A stretch of DNA of 57,142 nt from an uncultured Bacteroidia bacterium. Lineage in GTDB: Bacteria > Bacteroidota > Bacteroidia > Bacteroidales > Prolixibacteraceae. Shown here one piece after another: positions 9,162 to 18,719 of this stretch. The DNA lies in NCBI GenBank assembly GCA_903927965.1, contig CAIYPA010000005.1:1-57142 (forward strand). The letters are read 5' to 3'. Positions within the stretch are counted from its first letter, which is position 1, and every line of letters begins with the position of its first letter. The notes beneath the pieces are model-generated. The model saw only the letters and a program-made list of their open reading frames with translations. It made no database searches and was not told the origin of the DNA. Both the position numbers and the translations under genes were made by a program.

Positions 9162-9233
9162 TCTGCGTTAATCTGCGTGATCTGCGGGAGCAATTTGCTT
9201 ATTTCTCCCGCAGATCGCGCTGATCTTCGCAGA
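9162..9233. repeat. 28-bp inverted repeat (TCTGCG type)
   Basis: Arms 9162-9189 and 9206-9233 are complementary at 23 of 28 positions around a 16-base loop; both contain 'gatctgcggga' or its complement. It lies just upstream of the GH92 start on the non-coding side. It looks like a dispersed Bacteroidetes palindromic repeat and would also form a strong RNA hairpin in the GH92 leader. Confidence 0.6.
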
Positions 9234-9327
9234 GGTTAAAAATATGTATTTAATTTGATACCTTTCTGCCACAAAGTCACAAAGACACGAAGATTCACAA
9301 AGTCTGTTCCAGAAATAATTTTGAGTA

Positions 9328-9469
9328 CACTCCGAAAAGATAAAAACAAAAAATGCCACAAAGGCTCTAAGACACTAAGGTTTCACAAAAATTTAAATAT
9401 CAGTAGTATATCCTTAGTGAAGCCTTTGTGACTTTGTGTCATAGTGGCAAAAGAAGGTTTTTCGGAGTG
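9328..9469. repeat. Nested inverted-repeat element (CACAAAG type)
   Basis: An outer pair, 'cactccgaaaa' at 9328-9338 and its exact complement at 9459-9469, encloses an inner hairpin (9354-9448) built from 'tgccacaaaggc' and its partner around 'cactaagg'. A related half-element lies at 9268-9293. This looks like a small non-autonomous palindromic element in the spacer between GH92 and the esterase pair. Confidence 0.55.
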
Positions 9470-9508
9470 GCCTCAATTTTCAAATTTTCAAATCTCCAAA
9501 TTTCCAAA

Positions 9509-11035
9509 TTATTTCTTCACCTTCTCCCCAATCATCGTAATCACAGCCTGATCGCTCCACTCCTGACAATGCCCTGCCATTGGTGTGAAACTGATTTTTG
9601 CATCCGATTTTGGGTTTTCGGTTTTGTCGATGAATATCTTGAAGAACCTTGTGGCGACGTTGGAATAAAGCCCATCCATATCGCCTGTCCAGATCCAGAT
9701 TTTGCCTTGAAGTTTCGGCCCTAATGTTGACCAGTTTTTCTCCAGAACCTTTTTCAGATCGTACTTTTCCCATTTTTTAGCGATGGCATGGTCAATCTTT
9801 CCTGTGACCGGATCAAACATTAATGACGGAAGCCCATCTTGGCCACGCGGCCCGAAGACTGCATTGTACGCCCCAAACTGTCCACCCGAAACGCGGTAAT
9901 CGTTGGTGCGGCTGCCCAGGTTTTCATTGGCAATCCACTCCTTCATAGAATAGGTGGGCTCTCCGTAAATCGTTCTCCTGCCGGGTTGAAGGTAGCCCCA
10001 AAGGTTATAGAAAATCGTGGAGTCCTGATAGATGTTGATCAACCCATAATGCTCAAAATCTATTGGATCAGGACTGTACGACCAGGTTCCGTCAAAGAAG
10101 TCGGGATAAAAAACCTGCAATCCCATCGCAACCCATCCCCCTGTGGAATAACCCGTGAGGAATCTCGTTTTTGAATCTGGCTTGTAATGGACTAATTTTT
10201 CAATCTCAGGGATCAGTTCCTCCGTCAAAGCTTTCCCGCATGGTCCGTTGTTTTCGGAGTCCACCTGGTAGGTATCGCCATAAGGTCCCTGCGAATCAAG
10301 AAACACATAAACGACCTGAGGTGCAGCTTCCGAAAACCACCAGTCCATAAACTTCTTGTCTTTCAATGTGTTATTGATATTGGTAAACCTTCCATTCAAA
10401 CCGGGTGCCCTGTAACAGATTGGATAGGACTTGTCGGGATTTTTGAAAAAGGTGGCGGGGAGCAAAATTGCAGCTTTCAAGGATCGTGGCCTGCCGAAAA
10501 ATTCAGTCAGGCTTTTGCTTTGGATAGTTACCGTTTTTACGAACTCATGTTTTGTAACTTCCTGCGGAGGGATTAAAGTCGCTAAAGTTAGGTTCAGACG
10601 AACCTCCTTTGCCAATATCATCGAATCGACTTTGCTATACAGGTTTCCGGCCACATTTTCGTTTCCATCGTCAATATTTTGCTTATAGACCACCTGATAA
10701 TAGAATTTCTCCTGATTTTTGACCGTCAGTTTCTCTATTCCTGAAGAGAGCACATCCTTGTTATTGGATTCAAAAACAAATGGTTGTGATCCATCCCAAT
10801 TTTGGGGAGTGATCCCAAATGTAATTTCGGCACTATTGCGTGGCTCCTTTTCGCGTTGCCGGTTCAGGTGGAGCAAGATCCTTCCATCTTTTTGAAACAC
10901 AACTTTCATTTCAGGGGCAACCGAAATTTTTACTTTCAGGAGCGTTGATTCCTGAATTTGGGCATTACCCAAAAAGGATCCTAAAACAAGTAGAATAAGG
11001 AGGAGAAACCGGAAATCCAATGCTATTTGCTTCAT
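9509..11035 (-). CDS. Secreted alpha/beta-hydrolase esterase, copy 1
   Basis: The product is 508 residues with a signal peptide cut near 'SFLGNAQ'. The N-terminal 200 residues form an unassigned beta-rich domain; the rest is a putative-esterase type alpha/beta-hydrolase. The nucleophile elbow is Gly-Tyr-Ser-Thr-Gly-Gly-Trp with Ser297; a late Asp ('WTGDMDG') and His ('AGHCQEW') can complete the triad. Secreted proteins of this type in polysaccharide loci commonly remove acetyl or aromatic acyl groups. The next gene is a close paralogue of identical mature length, with the C-terminal halves roughly three quarters identical by eye. Both genes end in the same 'caaatttccaaattatttctt' flank, pointing to tandem duplication. 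The substrate acyl group cannot be told from sequence. Confidence 0.85.
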   Translation of the reverse strand: MKQIALDFRFLLLILLVLGSFLGNAQIQESTLLKVKISVAPEMKVVFQKDGRILLHLNRQREKEPRNSAEITFGITPQNWDGSQPFVFESNNKDVLSSGIEKLTVKNQEKFYYQVVYKQNIDDGNENVAGNLYSKVDSMILAKEVRLNLTLATLIPPQEVTKHEFVKTVTIQSKSLTEFFGRPRSLKAAILLPATFFKNPDKSYPICYRAPGLNGRFTNINNTLKDKKFMDWWFSEAAPQVVYVFLDSQGPYGDTYQVDSENNGPCGKALTEELIPEIEKLVHYKPDSKTRFLTGYSTGGWVAMGLQVFYPDFFDGTWSYSPDPIDFEHYGLINIYQDSTIFYNLWGYLQPGRRTIYGEPTYSMKEWIANENLGSRTNDYRVSGGQFGAYNAVFGPRGQDGLPSLMFDPVTGKIDHAIAKKWEKYDLKKVLEKNWSTLGPKLQGKIWIWTGDMDGLYSNVATRFFKIFIDKTENPKSDAKISFTPMAGHCQEWSDQAVITMIGEKVKK

Positions 11036-11268
11036 TGTAAATTATTTAGAAATAAATTGAAAGAACTGGAAATATTTGAAATATATAGAAATATTTGGAA
11101 ATAACTGGAAATGAATTGAAATATTTGGAAATGATTCTTTTGCGCCCCTAAATCCCCAAATGGGGACTTTTTGACCCTGCATTAATAGGGAAAGTCACGA
11201 AGTCACGAAGTTTCACAACGTCAATCTTTGAAGTCATCTTCAAATTTCCAAATTTCCAAATTTCCAAA
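11036..11268. repeat. GAAATA-rich degenerate tandem repeat
   Basis: Positions about 11047-11130 are a run of imperfect units of the kind 'ggaaatatttgaaata'. The far end (about 11235-11272) is a run of 'caaatttc' units just past the stop of the upstream esterase gene. The same composition recurs in most gaps between 9.4 and 22 kb. Confidence 0.6.
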
Positions 11269-12795
11269 TTATTTCTTCGTTTTCTCCCCAATCATCATGA
11301 TCACAGCCTGGTCGTCCCACTCCTCACAATGTTCGGCCATTGGCGTAAACTTGATGATCGCATCCGATTTGGGATTTTCTGTTTTATCGATGAAGGCTTT
11401 AAAGAATCTTGTGGCGACATTTGAATAAAGATCATCACTGTCGCCTGACCAGATCCAGATTTTTCCCTGAAGTTTAGGACCCAATACCGACCAATTTTTC
11501 TCAAGTACTTTTTTCAGGTCGTACTTTTCCCATTGTCTGGAAATCGAATGGTCAATCTTTCCGGTTTGCGGATCGAACATCAGGGTCGGCAGACCATCTT
11601 TCCCCCTTGATCCAAAAACGGCATTGTATGCCCCAAACTGACCACCCGAAGTTCTGTAATCGGCAGCCAAGCCATTCTTGTTTTCTCCAGCAATCCAGTC
11701 TTTCATTGAGCGGGTTGGCTCATCATAGATCGTCCGAACACCCGGCTGGAGGTATCCCCATTTGTTGTAGAAGATCGTCGAATCCTGATAAATATTGATC
11801 AAACCAAAATGTTCAAATTCCAACGGATCAGGACTATACGACCACACCCCATCGAAGAAATCGGGATAAAAGATTTGCAATCCCATTGCAACCCATCCAC
11901 CCGTAGATAAACCTGCAACAAACCGCCTTTTGCTGGATGGGTCATAATGGACAGCTTTTTCAATCGCGGGCATCAGTTCTTCGGTCAAGGCTTTCCCGCA
12001 AGGGCCATTGTTTTCAGAGTCCACCTGATAGGTGTCACCGAAGGGTCCCCTCGAATCGAGGAATACATAAACCACCTGAGGCGCATCTTTTGAAAACCAC
12101 CAACCCATGAAATCCTTGTCTTTCAGGATATCGTTGATCCTTGTCAACCTTCCCCCAAGTCCCGGAGCCCTGTAACAGATCGGATAGGATTTATTCGGGT
12201 TTTGGTGGAAAGTGGCAGGAAGCAAAATGGAAGCTGTCAGGAAGCGTGGCTTGCCAAAAAATTGGGTAAGGCATTTGCTTTGGATGGTTACTGTTTTTAC
12301 AAATTCATGTTTGGTAACCACAACAGGTTGAATGATAGTGGATAAGGAAAGATTGATGTTAACCTCTTTCGCCAGAATAAACGAATCAACTTTGCTGTAC
12401 TGGTTAGCCGCAGCGTTCTCGTTGCAATCGAACAAATCTTGCTTGTAAAATACCTGGCAATAGAATTTCTCAGGTTTGCTGCCCGAAAGCTTATCGAATC
12501 CTGAAGCAAAGATACTTTTATTGCTGGTATCGAAAACAAATGGTTTTGTTCCGTCCCAATTTTTCGGAGTAATGGCAATTGTTGTTTCAGCATTGGTTCT
12601 TGGCTCAGAATCACGTTGCCGATTTAATCGAAGGAACAGTCGTCCATCCTTTTGAAATGAACCTTTTATTTCCGGAGCAACCGAAACTCTCACTTTCAGG
12701 AGTGGTGATTCCTGGGAATTGGCATTTATTTTTAGGCATCCAATTAAGATGAATAAAAGGAGAAAAGATCGAAAAAATAGAGTTGGTTGTTTCAT
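11269..12795 (-). CDS. Secreted alpha/beta-hydrolase esterase, copy 2
   Basis: Translation is taken from the Met at 12795, which gives a normal signal peptide ('FFRSFLLLFILIGCLKINA') and exactly 508 residues, the length of the downstream paralogue; the open frame extends to 12864 but the extra residues look like leader DNA. The nucleophile elbow is Gly-Leu-Ser-Thr-Gly-Gly-Trp with Ser297, the same position as in copy 1; Asp ('WSGDSDD') and His ('AEHCEEW') are conserved. Differences from copy 1 include Tyr to Leu before the nucleophile and Gly to Glu before the His, both near the active site, so the two copies may prefer different acyl groups. It probably acts in the periplasm or on the cell surface on oligosaccharides handled by this locus. 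Confidence 0.85.
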   Translation of the reverse strand: MKQPTLFFRSFLLLFILIGCLKINANSQESPLLKVRVSVAPEIKGSFQKDGRLFLRLNRQRDSEPRTNAETTIAITPKNWDGTKPFVFDTSNKSIFASGFDKLSGSKPEKFYCQVFYKQDLFDCNENAAANQYSKVDSFILAKEVNINLSLSTIIQPVVVTKHEFVKTVTIQSKCLTQFFGKPRFLTASILLPATFHQNPNKSYPICYRAPGLGGRLTRINDILKDKDFMGWWFSKDAPQVVYVFLDSRGPFGDTYQVDSENNGPCGKALTEELMPAIEKAVHYDPSSKRRFVAGLSTGGWVAMGLQIFYPDFFDGVWSYSPDPLEFEHFGLINIYQDSTIFYNKWGYLQPGVRTIYDEPTRSMKDWIAGENKNGLAADYRTSGGQFGAYNAVFGSRGKDGLPTLMFDPQTGKIDHSISRQWEKYDLKKVLEKNWSVLGPKLQGKIWIWSGDSDDLYSNVATRFFKAFIDKTENPKSDAIIKFTPMAEHCEEWDDQAVIMMIGEKTKK

Positions 12796-13081
12796 TTTGG
12801 ACTTAACGGGAATTGCATACTTATATTTGAGAATAAATTGAAATACTTCGAAATAACCATTCAAATTAAGAGAATGTTTAACATCAGCTTTAAAATCCTG
12901 TTAAGGATTGAATATTGGTAGAAACCAAATTGTGACACAAGGTGTCGTCCCGTACGGGACGAAATAAATTAAGATGGCCTCAATTTCTTTCGATATTTTG
13001 TGCCTACGGCACTGTTTTATTTAACCTAAATTGGATTAATATTTAAATTTAAACTGAAACTGGATGTTGATACTTCTTGAC
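12796..13081. repeat. Spacer with 14-bp palindrome and GTGCC hairpin
   Basis: Bases 12947-12960 'gtcccgtacgggac' form a perfect palindrome, and 'gtgcctacggcac' near 13000 forms a second stem. The same pair of motifs is hinted at in 24644-24700. It is probably a dispersed palindromic repeat; it could also end transcription from the GH63-like gene upstream. No gene is seen. Confidence 0.5.
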
Positions 13082-14689
13082 TTATTCCCACTTGATCCGA
13101 TATGACTTTTCAGGTTTTGCCTTGAAAATCAGGGTGCTGCAATTGGTTTTCCAGACAAAATCCTTTTGAACATTGCCATCACAGGTCAAACCAATGGTTT
13201 TCTTTCCTTTATCAGGAAGGATAACCGAAAATTCGCGTTCAAAGGAACTTTTCAATTCCAGGGAATTGTTTGTGGGATAAGATAATTCGATCTTGCCCAG
13301 TTTCAGTTTTTTCCTTTCCGGATGCTGTGGGACAATGATAGTCCGGTAATCGTCCTGGATCCCATAGACTTGCTGAACCACCATGCTCCAGATCGAACAG
13401 GACATCCCCAAATCCTTGACACCCAAGCCCAACCCTGTTTTGGGATCATACCGTTCATTGATCCCGTTCAATTTCATGATTTCGAGCATCTTATTTGTCA
13501 AATCCTCAGCGGTTTGCCGGTAACCATATTTTTGCAACCCCATCGATACAAAGTAGTTCGTGGCAGGCCACACATCACCTCGCCACATCAACTGTGGTTG
13601 CTTCCCAATCTTTGTATCGTATTTCGGGTCGTCAAGCGAACAGGTTGGGACCGGCAATTTGCTCCAGAATTCATTTGGATTTGTAAGGTGTTTCAACAAT
13701 GCCTCAGCCTGGGTATTCGTGGCAGCACCGCAGGTTAAAGTGAGAAATGCCATCAGGTTTTTGGTCATGATCTTTTTGTCTGAATCCCGGTCGAGGCTAT
13801 AAAAAAACTGGGTTTTGGGATCCCACATTTTGGCCCTGACTGCATTGATCCGTTTCTCCACCAATTTCTGATAAAAATTAGCACGATCTTTCTCACCCAA
13901 AATAAGTGCTATTTTCACAATCGCCTGTTCCTGCAGGATAAGAAAACAGGTCTGCTCCACCCCTTCCACATTGCCATACCAATTCCCACTTTCGTGATTC
14001 GGATTGACCGTTAGTTGCATATCGTCCATGGCCGGATTAAAATCAAAGGTCTCATAACGTGCTGTTTGCAGGATATCGGTAGTCCCGATAGGCTTGTACG
14101 CCCCAAATTCAATCAACTCATCCTGGTCGATGTCCCTTTCGGTGGAATACCATCGGTCAAATAATTCAAGATATGGAAAGGCACGTTTGATCAATTCAAT
14201 ATCATTGGTTTGCTGATAGATGGACCAACATCCCCAACCAAGGATCGGGATTTGCGAATAGCCCAACGGAGGCCAGTTCTGCGGATTGATAAAATTGGGT
14301 ATTATCCCGTAACGAAAGGAACCCTTAGGAGCTTCCGGGTTTTTGTCGATGGCGTTCCAATAATTTTCAAATACATTCCTGATCACCGTATCCTGATTCA
14401 GTGGTGCAAAGGCAATCAATTGAAACATCGTATCCCAAACCCACTGACCGACATAAACCCCTCCCGGCGAAAACCAACAGTTTGGCAACGAAGGGGGTAG
14501 CGGAGGATAAAGTTTATTCAAAACTGAACGTTCATAAATCGCATCCCTGATCTTGTTAAAGCCTGTATCATTGGTTATTACATAATCTGATAAATTGACC
14601 CCAAGTTCGACCCGTTTCAGGTTTTTTGTCGATTGGGAAGAAAGGGTGCCAGAAAGAAAAATTCCGAGAAAGAACAGAAATAATCTCAT
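13082..14689 (-). CDS. Secreted GH63-like (six-hairpin) glycoside hydrolase
   Basis: The product is 535 residues with a signal peptide (about residues 1-20). The sequence has the marks of the GH63/MGH1-like (alpha/alpha)6 group: 'GQWVWDTMFQLIAFAP' near residue 80, 'GWGCWSIYQQTNDIELIKRAF', and 'MWRGDVWPATNYFVSMGL' in the last third, followed by a short beta-rich C-terminal tail. Family members are inverting alpha-glucosidases, mannosylglycerate hydrolases or related exo-enzymes. Candidate catalytic acids are the Asp of 'WDTMF' and the Glu of 'NVEGVEQTC', by analogy only. It lies in the same direction between GH3 and the esterases, with repeat-rich spacers. Specificity (alpha-glucose, alpha-mannose or other) is not deducible. 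Confidence 0.85.
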   Translation of the reverse strand: MRLFLFFLGIFLSGTLSSQSTKNLKRVELGVNLSDYVITNDTGFNKIRDAIYERSVLNKLYPPLPPSLPNCWFSPGGVYVGQWVWDTMFQLIAFAPLNQDTVIRNVFENYWNAIDKNPEAPKGSFRYGIIPNFINPQNWPPLGYSQIPILGWGCWSIYQQTNDIELIKRAFPYLELFDRWYSTERDIDQDELIEFGAYKPIGTTDILQTARYETFDFNPAMDDMQLTVNPNHESGNWYGNVEGVEQTCFLILQEQAIVKIALILGEKDRANFYQKLVEKRINAVRAKMWDPKTQFFYSLDRDSDKKIMTKNLMAFLTLTCGAATNTQAEALLKHLTNPNEFWSKLPVPTCSLDDPKYDTKIGKQPQLMWRGDVWPATNYFVSMGLQKYGYRQTAEDLTNKMLEIMKLNGINERYDPKTGLGLGVKDLGMSCSIWSMVVQQVYGIQDDYRTIIVPQHPERKKLKLGKIELSYPTNNSLELKSSFEREFSVILPDKGKKTIGLTCDGNVQKDFVWKTNCSTLIFKAKPEKSYRIKWE

Positions 14690-14781
14690 TTGGAAATGGG
14701 TTGAAATAAATAGAAATATTTGGAAATAAATAGTTCAGAAATACAATCAATTTTGAATCTACCATTCTTATCGTTAAAAGA

Positions 14782-17367
14782 TTACAATTCAACTTCCAGG
14801 TTTAACCGGATATCGGCAGAAGAAGCCCCAACCATAAAGGTGTATTTTCCTTTCGGGGTGACGAACTTCGATTGACTTTCATCCCAATAACGGAGTTGGG
14901 CCTTATCCACCTCAATATTAATTAATTCCGTTTTTCCTTTTTTGATGTTGATCCGGCTGAAACCTTCAAGCTGTTTTATCGGCTGTGGGAACTCCATTTG
15001 CGGCAACCTGACATAGACCTGCGCAACTTCGTCACCGTCCATCTTCCCTGCATTCTTCAGGTTGAAACTGACCTGAACTTTGGCGCCCTGTTCCTGAACT
15101 TTCAGGTTACTGTAAGCAAAATTGGTATAGCTCAACCCATATCCGAAAGGATACAACGGCTTCCCTTTGAAATACTGGTAAGTCCTGCCTTTTGCCATGT
15201 CGTAATCCCCAAAATCGGGCAGGTCATCCATGCTGTTGTAAAAGGTCAGTGGCAACCGACCGGCAGGGTTGTAACTTCCAAACAGGACATCGGCAACAGC
15301 AGTACCACCCTGTTCGCCAGGATACCAGGCATCGGCAATCGCAGGTATGTGTTCGTTGATCCATCCGATCGCAAGGGAACTTCCTGCAACCAAAACGACA
15401 ATCGTTTTTGGATTGGCCTGATAGATGGCTTTGATAAATGCTTCCTGGTCTTTCGACAACGAGATATTTTCCCGGTCCTGACCTTCGCTCTCAAAATTCC
15501 TGTTCATCCCAAGCACAGCCACTGTAACATTGCAACTTTTGGCGGCATTGATGGCCGGGGCAAACAATTCGGTAAAGTCGTGGTTCATATTGGGCGCTTT
15601 CCAAAACAATTTTGCAAGCGGTTCGCGTTTATCAAAATACTCTGCCCTAAAATCATAGGTTTTGCCAGCCTCCAGTTCGATATCCGAAAAATCGGTCCTG
15701 GTTGCTTTCCGTTTCCATGAATCCAGCACCACTTTACCATCGATCGTCAGACGGCATCCGTCATGTGCCTGAAAACCAATGCTGTATTTTCCCGAAACTG
15801 TGGGATGCAGTTTCCCGCTCCAACGGATTGAAAATGTATTGGTTGGAATAAAAGCATCGGGTTTCTGATTGGCAGGTTCAAAATTGATCTCTTCCTCCAT
15901 CCTGCTTTTGTTGACACCTTCCAAAGTCATATTGGAAAAATACTCAGCCTTTAACCCCCCAGGAAAGAAGGACTTTGAGATCAGTTCGTACCCCTCCAAC
16001 CCGCTGATTGCCTGCCATGGAACGGCCACAATTTTCACCTTATTGCCTACTTTATTTTGGATTCCTTTCAGGATGGAAACTGGTTCGCCAACAGGTACAC
16101 CACTGTAATCGCCAAATTCGGCATTTGCCGCATTGATACCAACAACAGCAATCGATTTCACTGTGTTGATGTTGATCGGCAGCAGGTTATTCTGGTTTTT
16201 GAGCAAGACAATGCTTTGACGCGCTGCCTCCAACGCCAGAGCCTTGTGACCAGCAGAACCTACGATGGAAGGTGATAGTTTGTTGTAAGGATTATGGTCG
16301 GGGTCATCGAACAGTCCCAGTTTCATCCTGGCCCGCAGGACGCGGTAAGCAGCCGTGTCGATATCCTGAATGGAAACCATGCCTGATTTATAAGCCTTTA
16401 CCAAAGGTTCTTTGTAAACATCATCGCCGCATTCGAGATCCAGACCTGCTTTGATCGAGACCATTGCGGCCAGCTCCTTTGTTTTTACATATTGATGGCT
16501 TGAGACAAGGTTTCCCGGGCCGCCGCAATCGGAGACCACATAACCGTTGAAACCCCAGTCCTGGCGCAAAACTTTGGTTAATAACCATGGGTTTGCCGTG
16601 CAGGGAATGTCGTTGATCGCATTGTATGCTGCCATAATTGACTGACATTTTCCCTCTTTAACTGCAGTTTCGTAAGCCGCAAGGTAATATTCCCTGAGCT
16701 GCTTTTCAGAAATCTTCGCGTTGCACATAAAACGGTTGTGCTCTTCGTTGTTAGCCGCAAAATGTTTAGGGGTGGAAACCACCTTGAGGTAGTGCGGGTC
16801 ATTCCCTTGTAACCCTTTGACAAATTGGACTGCAAGCGTCCCTGTCAGGAATGGGTCTTCACCATAGGTTTCAGGTGTACGCCCCCAACGTGGGTCGCGG
16901 GCCATATTGATGGTTGGGGACCAGAACGTCAGCAGGTCGTTGAAATGAAGGGTTTGCTTTTTGCCCCTCTCCAGTTCGTTCCATCTGGCACGCGCCTCAT
17001 CCGAAATGACAGAGGCAATCTCATAGTGAAGGGCAGGGTTCCACATGCTCGCCAGTGCAATGGCTTGTGGGAAAACGGTGAAATTTCCCGGTCGGACAAT
17101 CCCATGCAATGCTTCATTGCCATGATAATATTTTTCAATACCGAGCCTTGGAATTCCGGGGGAACTGGCAATCAGCAGACTGATCTTTTCCTCCGGGGTC
17201 AATTTTGAAAGAAGGTCCATAATGCGATCATGCTGAGGGGCGTTTTCATTTTTGTATAAATGAAGCCCTTGACCATATGATTGAGATACAGAAATAAATA
17301 GAAATAGGGAAATAAATAGAAATTTTGAAATAAATGGAAATAGGTTCTGAAGAATTTGCCTTTTCAT
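14782..17367 (-). CDS. GH3 glycosidase with inserted PA14 domain
   Basis: The product is 861 residues with a signal peptide. The order is the GH3 N-terminal barrel (about 40-360), alpha/beta sandwich, PA14 carbohydrate-binding insert (about 470-590), the rest of the sandwich, and a C-terminal FnIII-like domain. 'GYVVSDCGG' holds the nucleophile Asp280; 'TPKHFAANNEEHNR' is the GH3 substrate-binding loop. GH3 enzymes with PA14 are retaining exo-enzymes, usually beta-glucosidases, beta-xylosidases or arabinofuranosidases. The signal peptide region 'FISKFLFISLFLFIS' is encoded by the same GAAATA-type repeat that fills neighbouring spacers, so the repeat has run into the coding region. The 3' neighbour is the GH63-like gene (92-bp gap) and the 5' neighbour the six-hairpin lipoprotein (37-bp gap), so co-transcription is likely. 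Confidence 0.95.
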   Translation of the reverse strand: MKRQILQNLFPFISKFLFISLFLFISVSQSYGQGLHLYKNENAPQHDRIMDLLSKLTPEEKISLLIASSPGIPRLGIEKYYHGNEALHGIVRPGNFTVFPQAIALASMWNPALHYEIASVISDEARARWNELERGKKQTLHFNDLLTFWSPTINMARDPRWGRTPETYGEDPFLTGTLAVQFVKGLQGNDPHYLKVVSTPKHFAANNEEHNRFMCNAKISEKQLREYYLAAYETAVKEGKCQSIMAAYNAINDIPCTANPWLLTKVLRQDWGFNGYVVSDCGGPGNLVSSHQYVKTKELAAMVSIKAGLDLECGDDVYKEPLVKAYKSGMVSIQDIDTAAYRVLRARMKLGLFDDPDHNPYNKLSPSIVGSAGHKALALEAARQSIVLLKNQNNLLPININTVKSIAVVGINAANAEFGDYSGVPVGEPVSILKGIQNKVGNKVKIVAVPWQAISGLEGYELISKSFFPGGLKAEYFSNMTLEGVNKSRMEEEINFEPANQKPDAFIPTNTFSIRWSGKLHPTVSGKYSIGFQAHDGCRLTIDGKVVLDSWKRKATRTDFSDIELEAGKTYDFRAEYFDKREPLAKLFWKAPNMNHDFTELFAPAINAAKSCNVTVAVLGMNRNFESEGQDRENISLSKDQEAFIKAIYQANPKTIVVLVAGSSLAIGWINEHIPAIADAWYPGEQGGTAVADVLFGSYNPAGRLPLTFYNSMDDLPDFGDYDMAKGRTYQYFKGKPLYPFGYGLSYTNFAYSNLKVQEQGAKVQVSFNLKNAGKMDGDEVAQVYVRLPQMEFPQPIKQLEGFSRINIKKGKTELINIEVDKAQLRYWDESQSKFVTPKGKYTFMVGASSADIRLNLEVEL

Positions 17368-17404
17368 AGGACATTTAATTTTTTAATTCCTTAATTCTTT
17401 AATT

Positions 17405-18703
17405 TTATTTATTCTTCTCTGCCCAAGCCCTTAACAATTGAATGGCTTTGGCGAGGGTTCCGGCAGAACCTTTGAACTGGGCTGACCCTTTCGGAGTGCC
17501 ATCAACGTAATACCATTCATAGAATCCCTTGTTTTTGATCACGAGGTCAATCATGGGGCGAATTTCAGCGTAAGCTTCCTCAGCATACCCATTTAAAACC
17601 AGTTGCTGGACCATCCTTGCGCCGAACCAGGTCCAGTCGCCCCCATTCTGATAAATATAGGGTTTCCCCATCCCGCCATGGAAAAATCCATCGGGATAAG
17701 GTGGAAATAATGTCAACCCGATAGTAGGTGCCCCTGATTGCCGAACATTTTCAAGCATTTGACTGTTAGAGTATTGAATCTCTGATTTGCTCAATAACCC
17801 AGCTTCTATCGCGATTGCTGTACCGCCGTGGTAATAAACTTTTGATTCATCAAAACCGGTAGGAATTGGAGATTTTTCGAGATAAATGTGTGGCATGAAT
17901 TTCTGCAATTTCGGGTCCCATAAGTGTTTACGGGCATTGTTGGCGATTCCAGACCGAAGTTTTTTCAGGTATTCAGCACGTTCCAGGTCTTTTGTCATTC
18001 CAACAAGGTTATCGAGAGCTATCACAAACATCGCATTGTCGTAAATATCAATAGCCGGAGTTGTGGTCGAATCGATATCCACCACATTATCGGTATTGGG
18101 TTGCACATCGCCCCAATCGGCGGTCATGGCACCCCAAAGCAAACTATATTTTGGACTGTAACGCTCCTTCAACAGATAATCAACCATCCCGTTCATCCGT
18201 TCATCGACTGTTTTACCTGCAATATTTTCCAACAAGATAGTCGTATCGCCGGTTACCCGGATGTATTTTCCAACCATTTGAATCAGGGATGTTTCCTGGT
18301 CTGTTTCAACTGTATTCTTGAATCCGACATGGGCAGTATCTTCAGGCGACCGGTATTGGTTCGGATCGCCCCATGTAAAATCCTTGTTCAGCACATAGCC
18401 ATCAATCATCTCATTGTTGGGTTGCTGAAGTGCGAAAAAAACCAGTATGGCACCCCTGATCTCTTTGGGATCAACTTCCTGAAGCGCGGTCTCGATGAAG
18501 GTGTTCATATCACGCGCCCAAACCTGGGAATAACCACTTCCGGCATTAAACCCTTTTTTCAAAAGATTTCTGGCCATTGTATCTACCACTGTGAAGGTTG
18601 GATCGCTGAGGATTTTATTGGCCAATACCTTATTCGGATCAGGTGGTTGTGTACAACTGCCGATTAGCAAGCTAAGTACAAAGAGATTGAAAATGTTCTT
18701 CAT
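17405..18703 (-). CDS. Lipoprotein six-hairpin glycosidase
   Basis: The product is 432 residues. A lipobox 'LLIGSC' with Cys17 marks it as a lipoprotein. The body is an (alpha/alpha)6 six-hairpin glycosidase of the glycogen-debranching C-terminal / GH15-GH63-like group: 'GYSQVWARDMNTFIETAL' near residue 60, 'LLWGAMTADWGDVQP' near residue 190 and 'NGGDWTWFGARMVQQLV' near residue 350. The clustered Asp residues of 'WARDMN' and 'TADWGDV' are plausible catalytic acids. It is shorter than most debranching enzymes and lacks their N-terminal domain, so it is best seen as an exo-acting alpha-glycosidase of unknown specificity. The sulfatase gene upstream is only 16 bp away, indicating one transcript. 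Confidence 0.85.
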   Translation of the reverse strand: MKNIFNLFVLSLLIGSCTQPPDPNKVLANKILSDPTFTVVDTMARNLLKKGFNAGSGYSQVWARDMNTFIETALQEVDPKEIRGAILVFFALQQPNNEMIDGYVLNKDFTWGDPNQYRSPEDTAHVGFKNTVETDQETSLIQMVGKYIRVTGDTTILLENIAGKTVDERMNGMVDYLLKERYSPKYSLLWGAMTADWGDVQPNTDNVVDIDSTTTPAIDIYDNAMFVIALDNLVGMTKDLERAEYLKKLRSGIANNARKHLWDPKLQKFMPHIYLEKSPIPTGFDESKVYYHGGTAIAIEAGLLSKSEIQYSNSQMLENVRQSGAPTIGLTLFPPYPDGFFHGGMGKPYIYQNGGDWTWFGARMVQQLVLNGYAEEAYAEIRPMIDLVIKNKGFYEWYYVDGTPKGSAQFKGSAGTLAKAIQLLRAWAEKNK

Positions 18704-18719
18704 TGGTTTTTATAACTAT

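Noticed and set aside
14998-15720. Plus-strand open frame of 240 codons
   Set aside because: It is antisense to the C-terminal part of the GH3 gene, which has full family motifs on the minus strand.
17924-18667. Plus-strand open frame of 247 codons
   Set aside because: It is antisense to the six-hairpin lipoprotein gene, rich in Cys/His/Ile in a manner typical of antisense frames, and lacks any recognisable domain.
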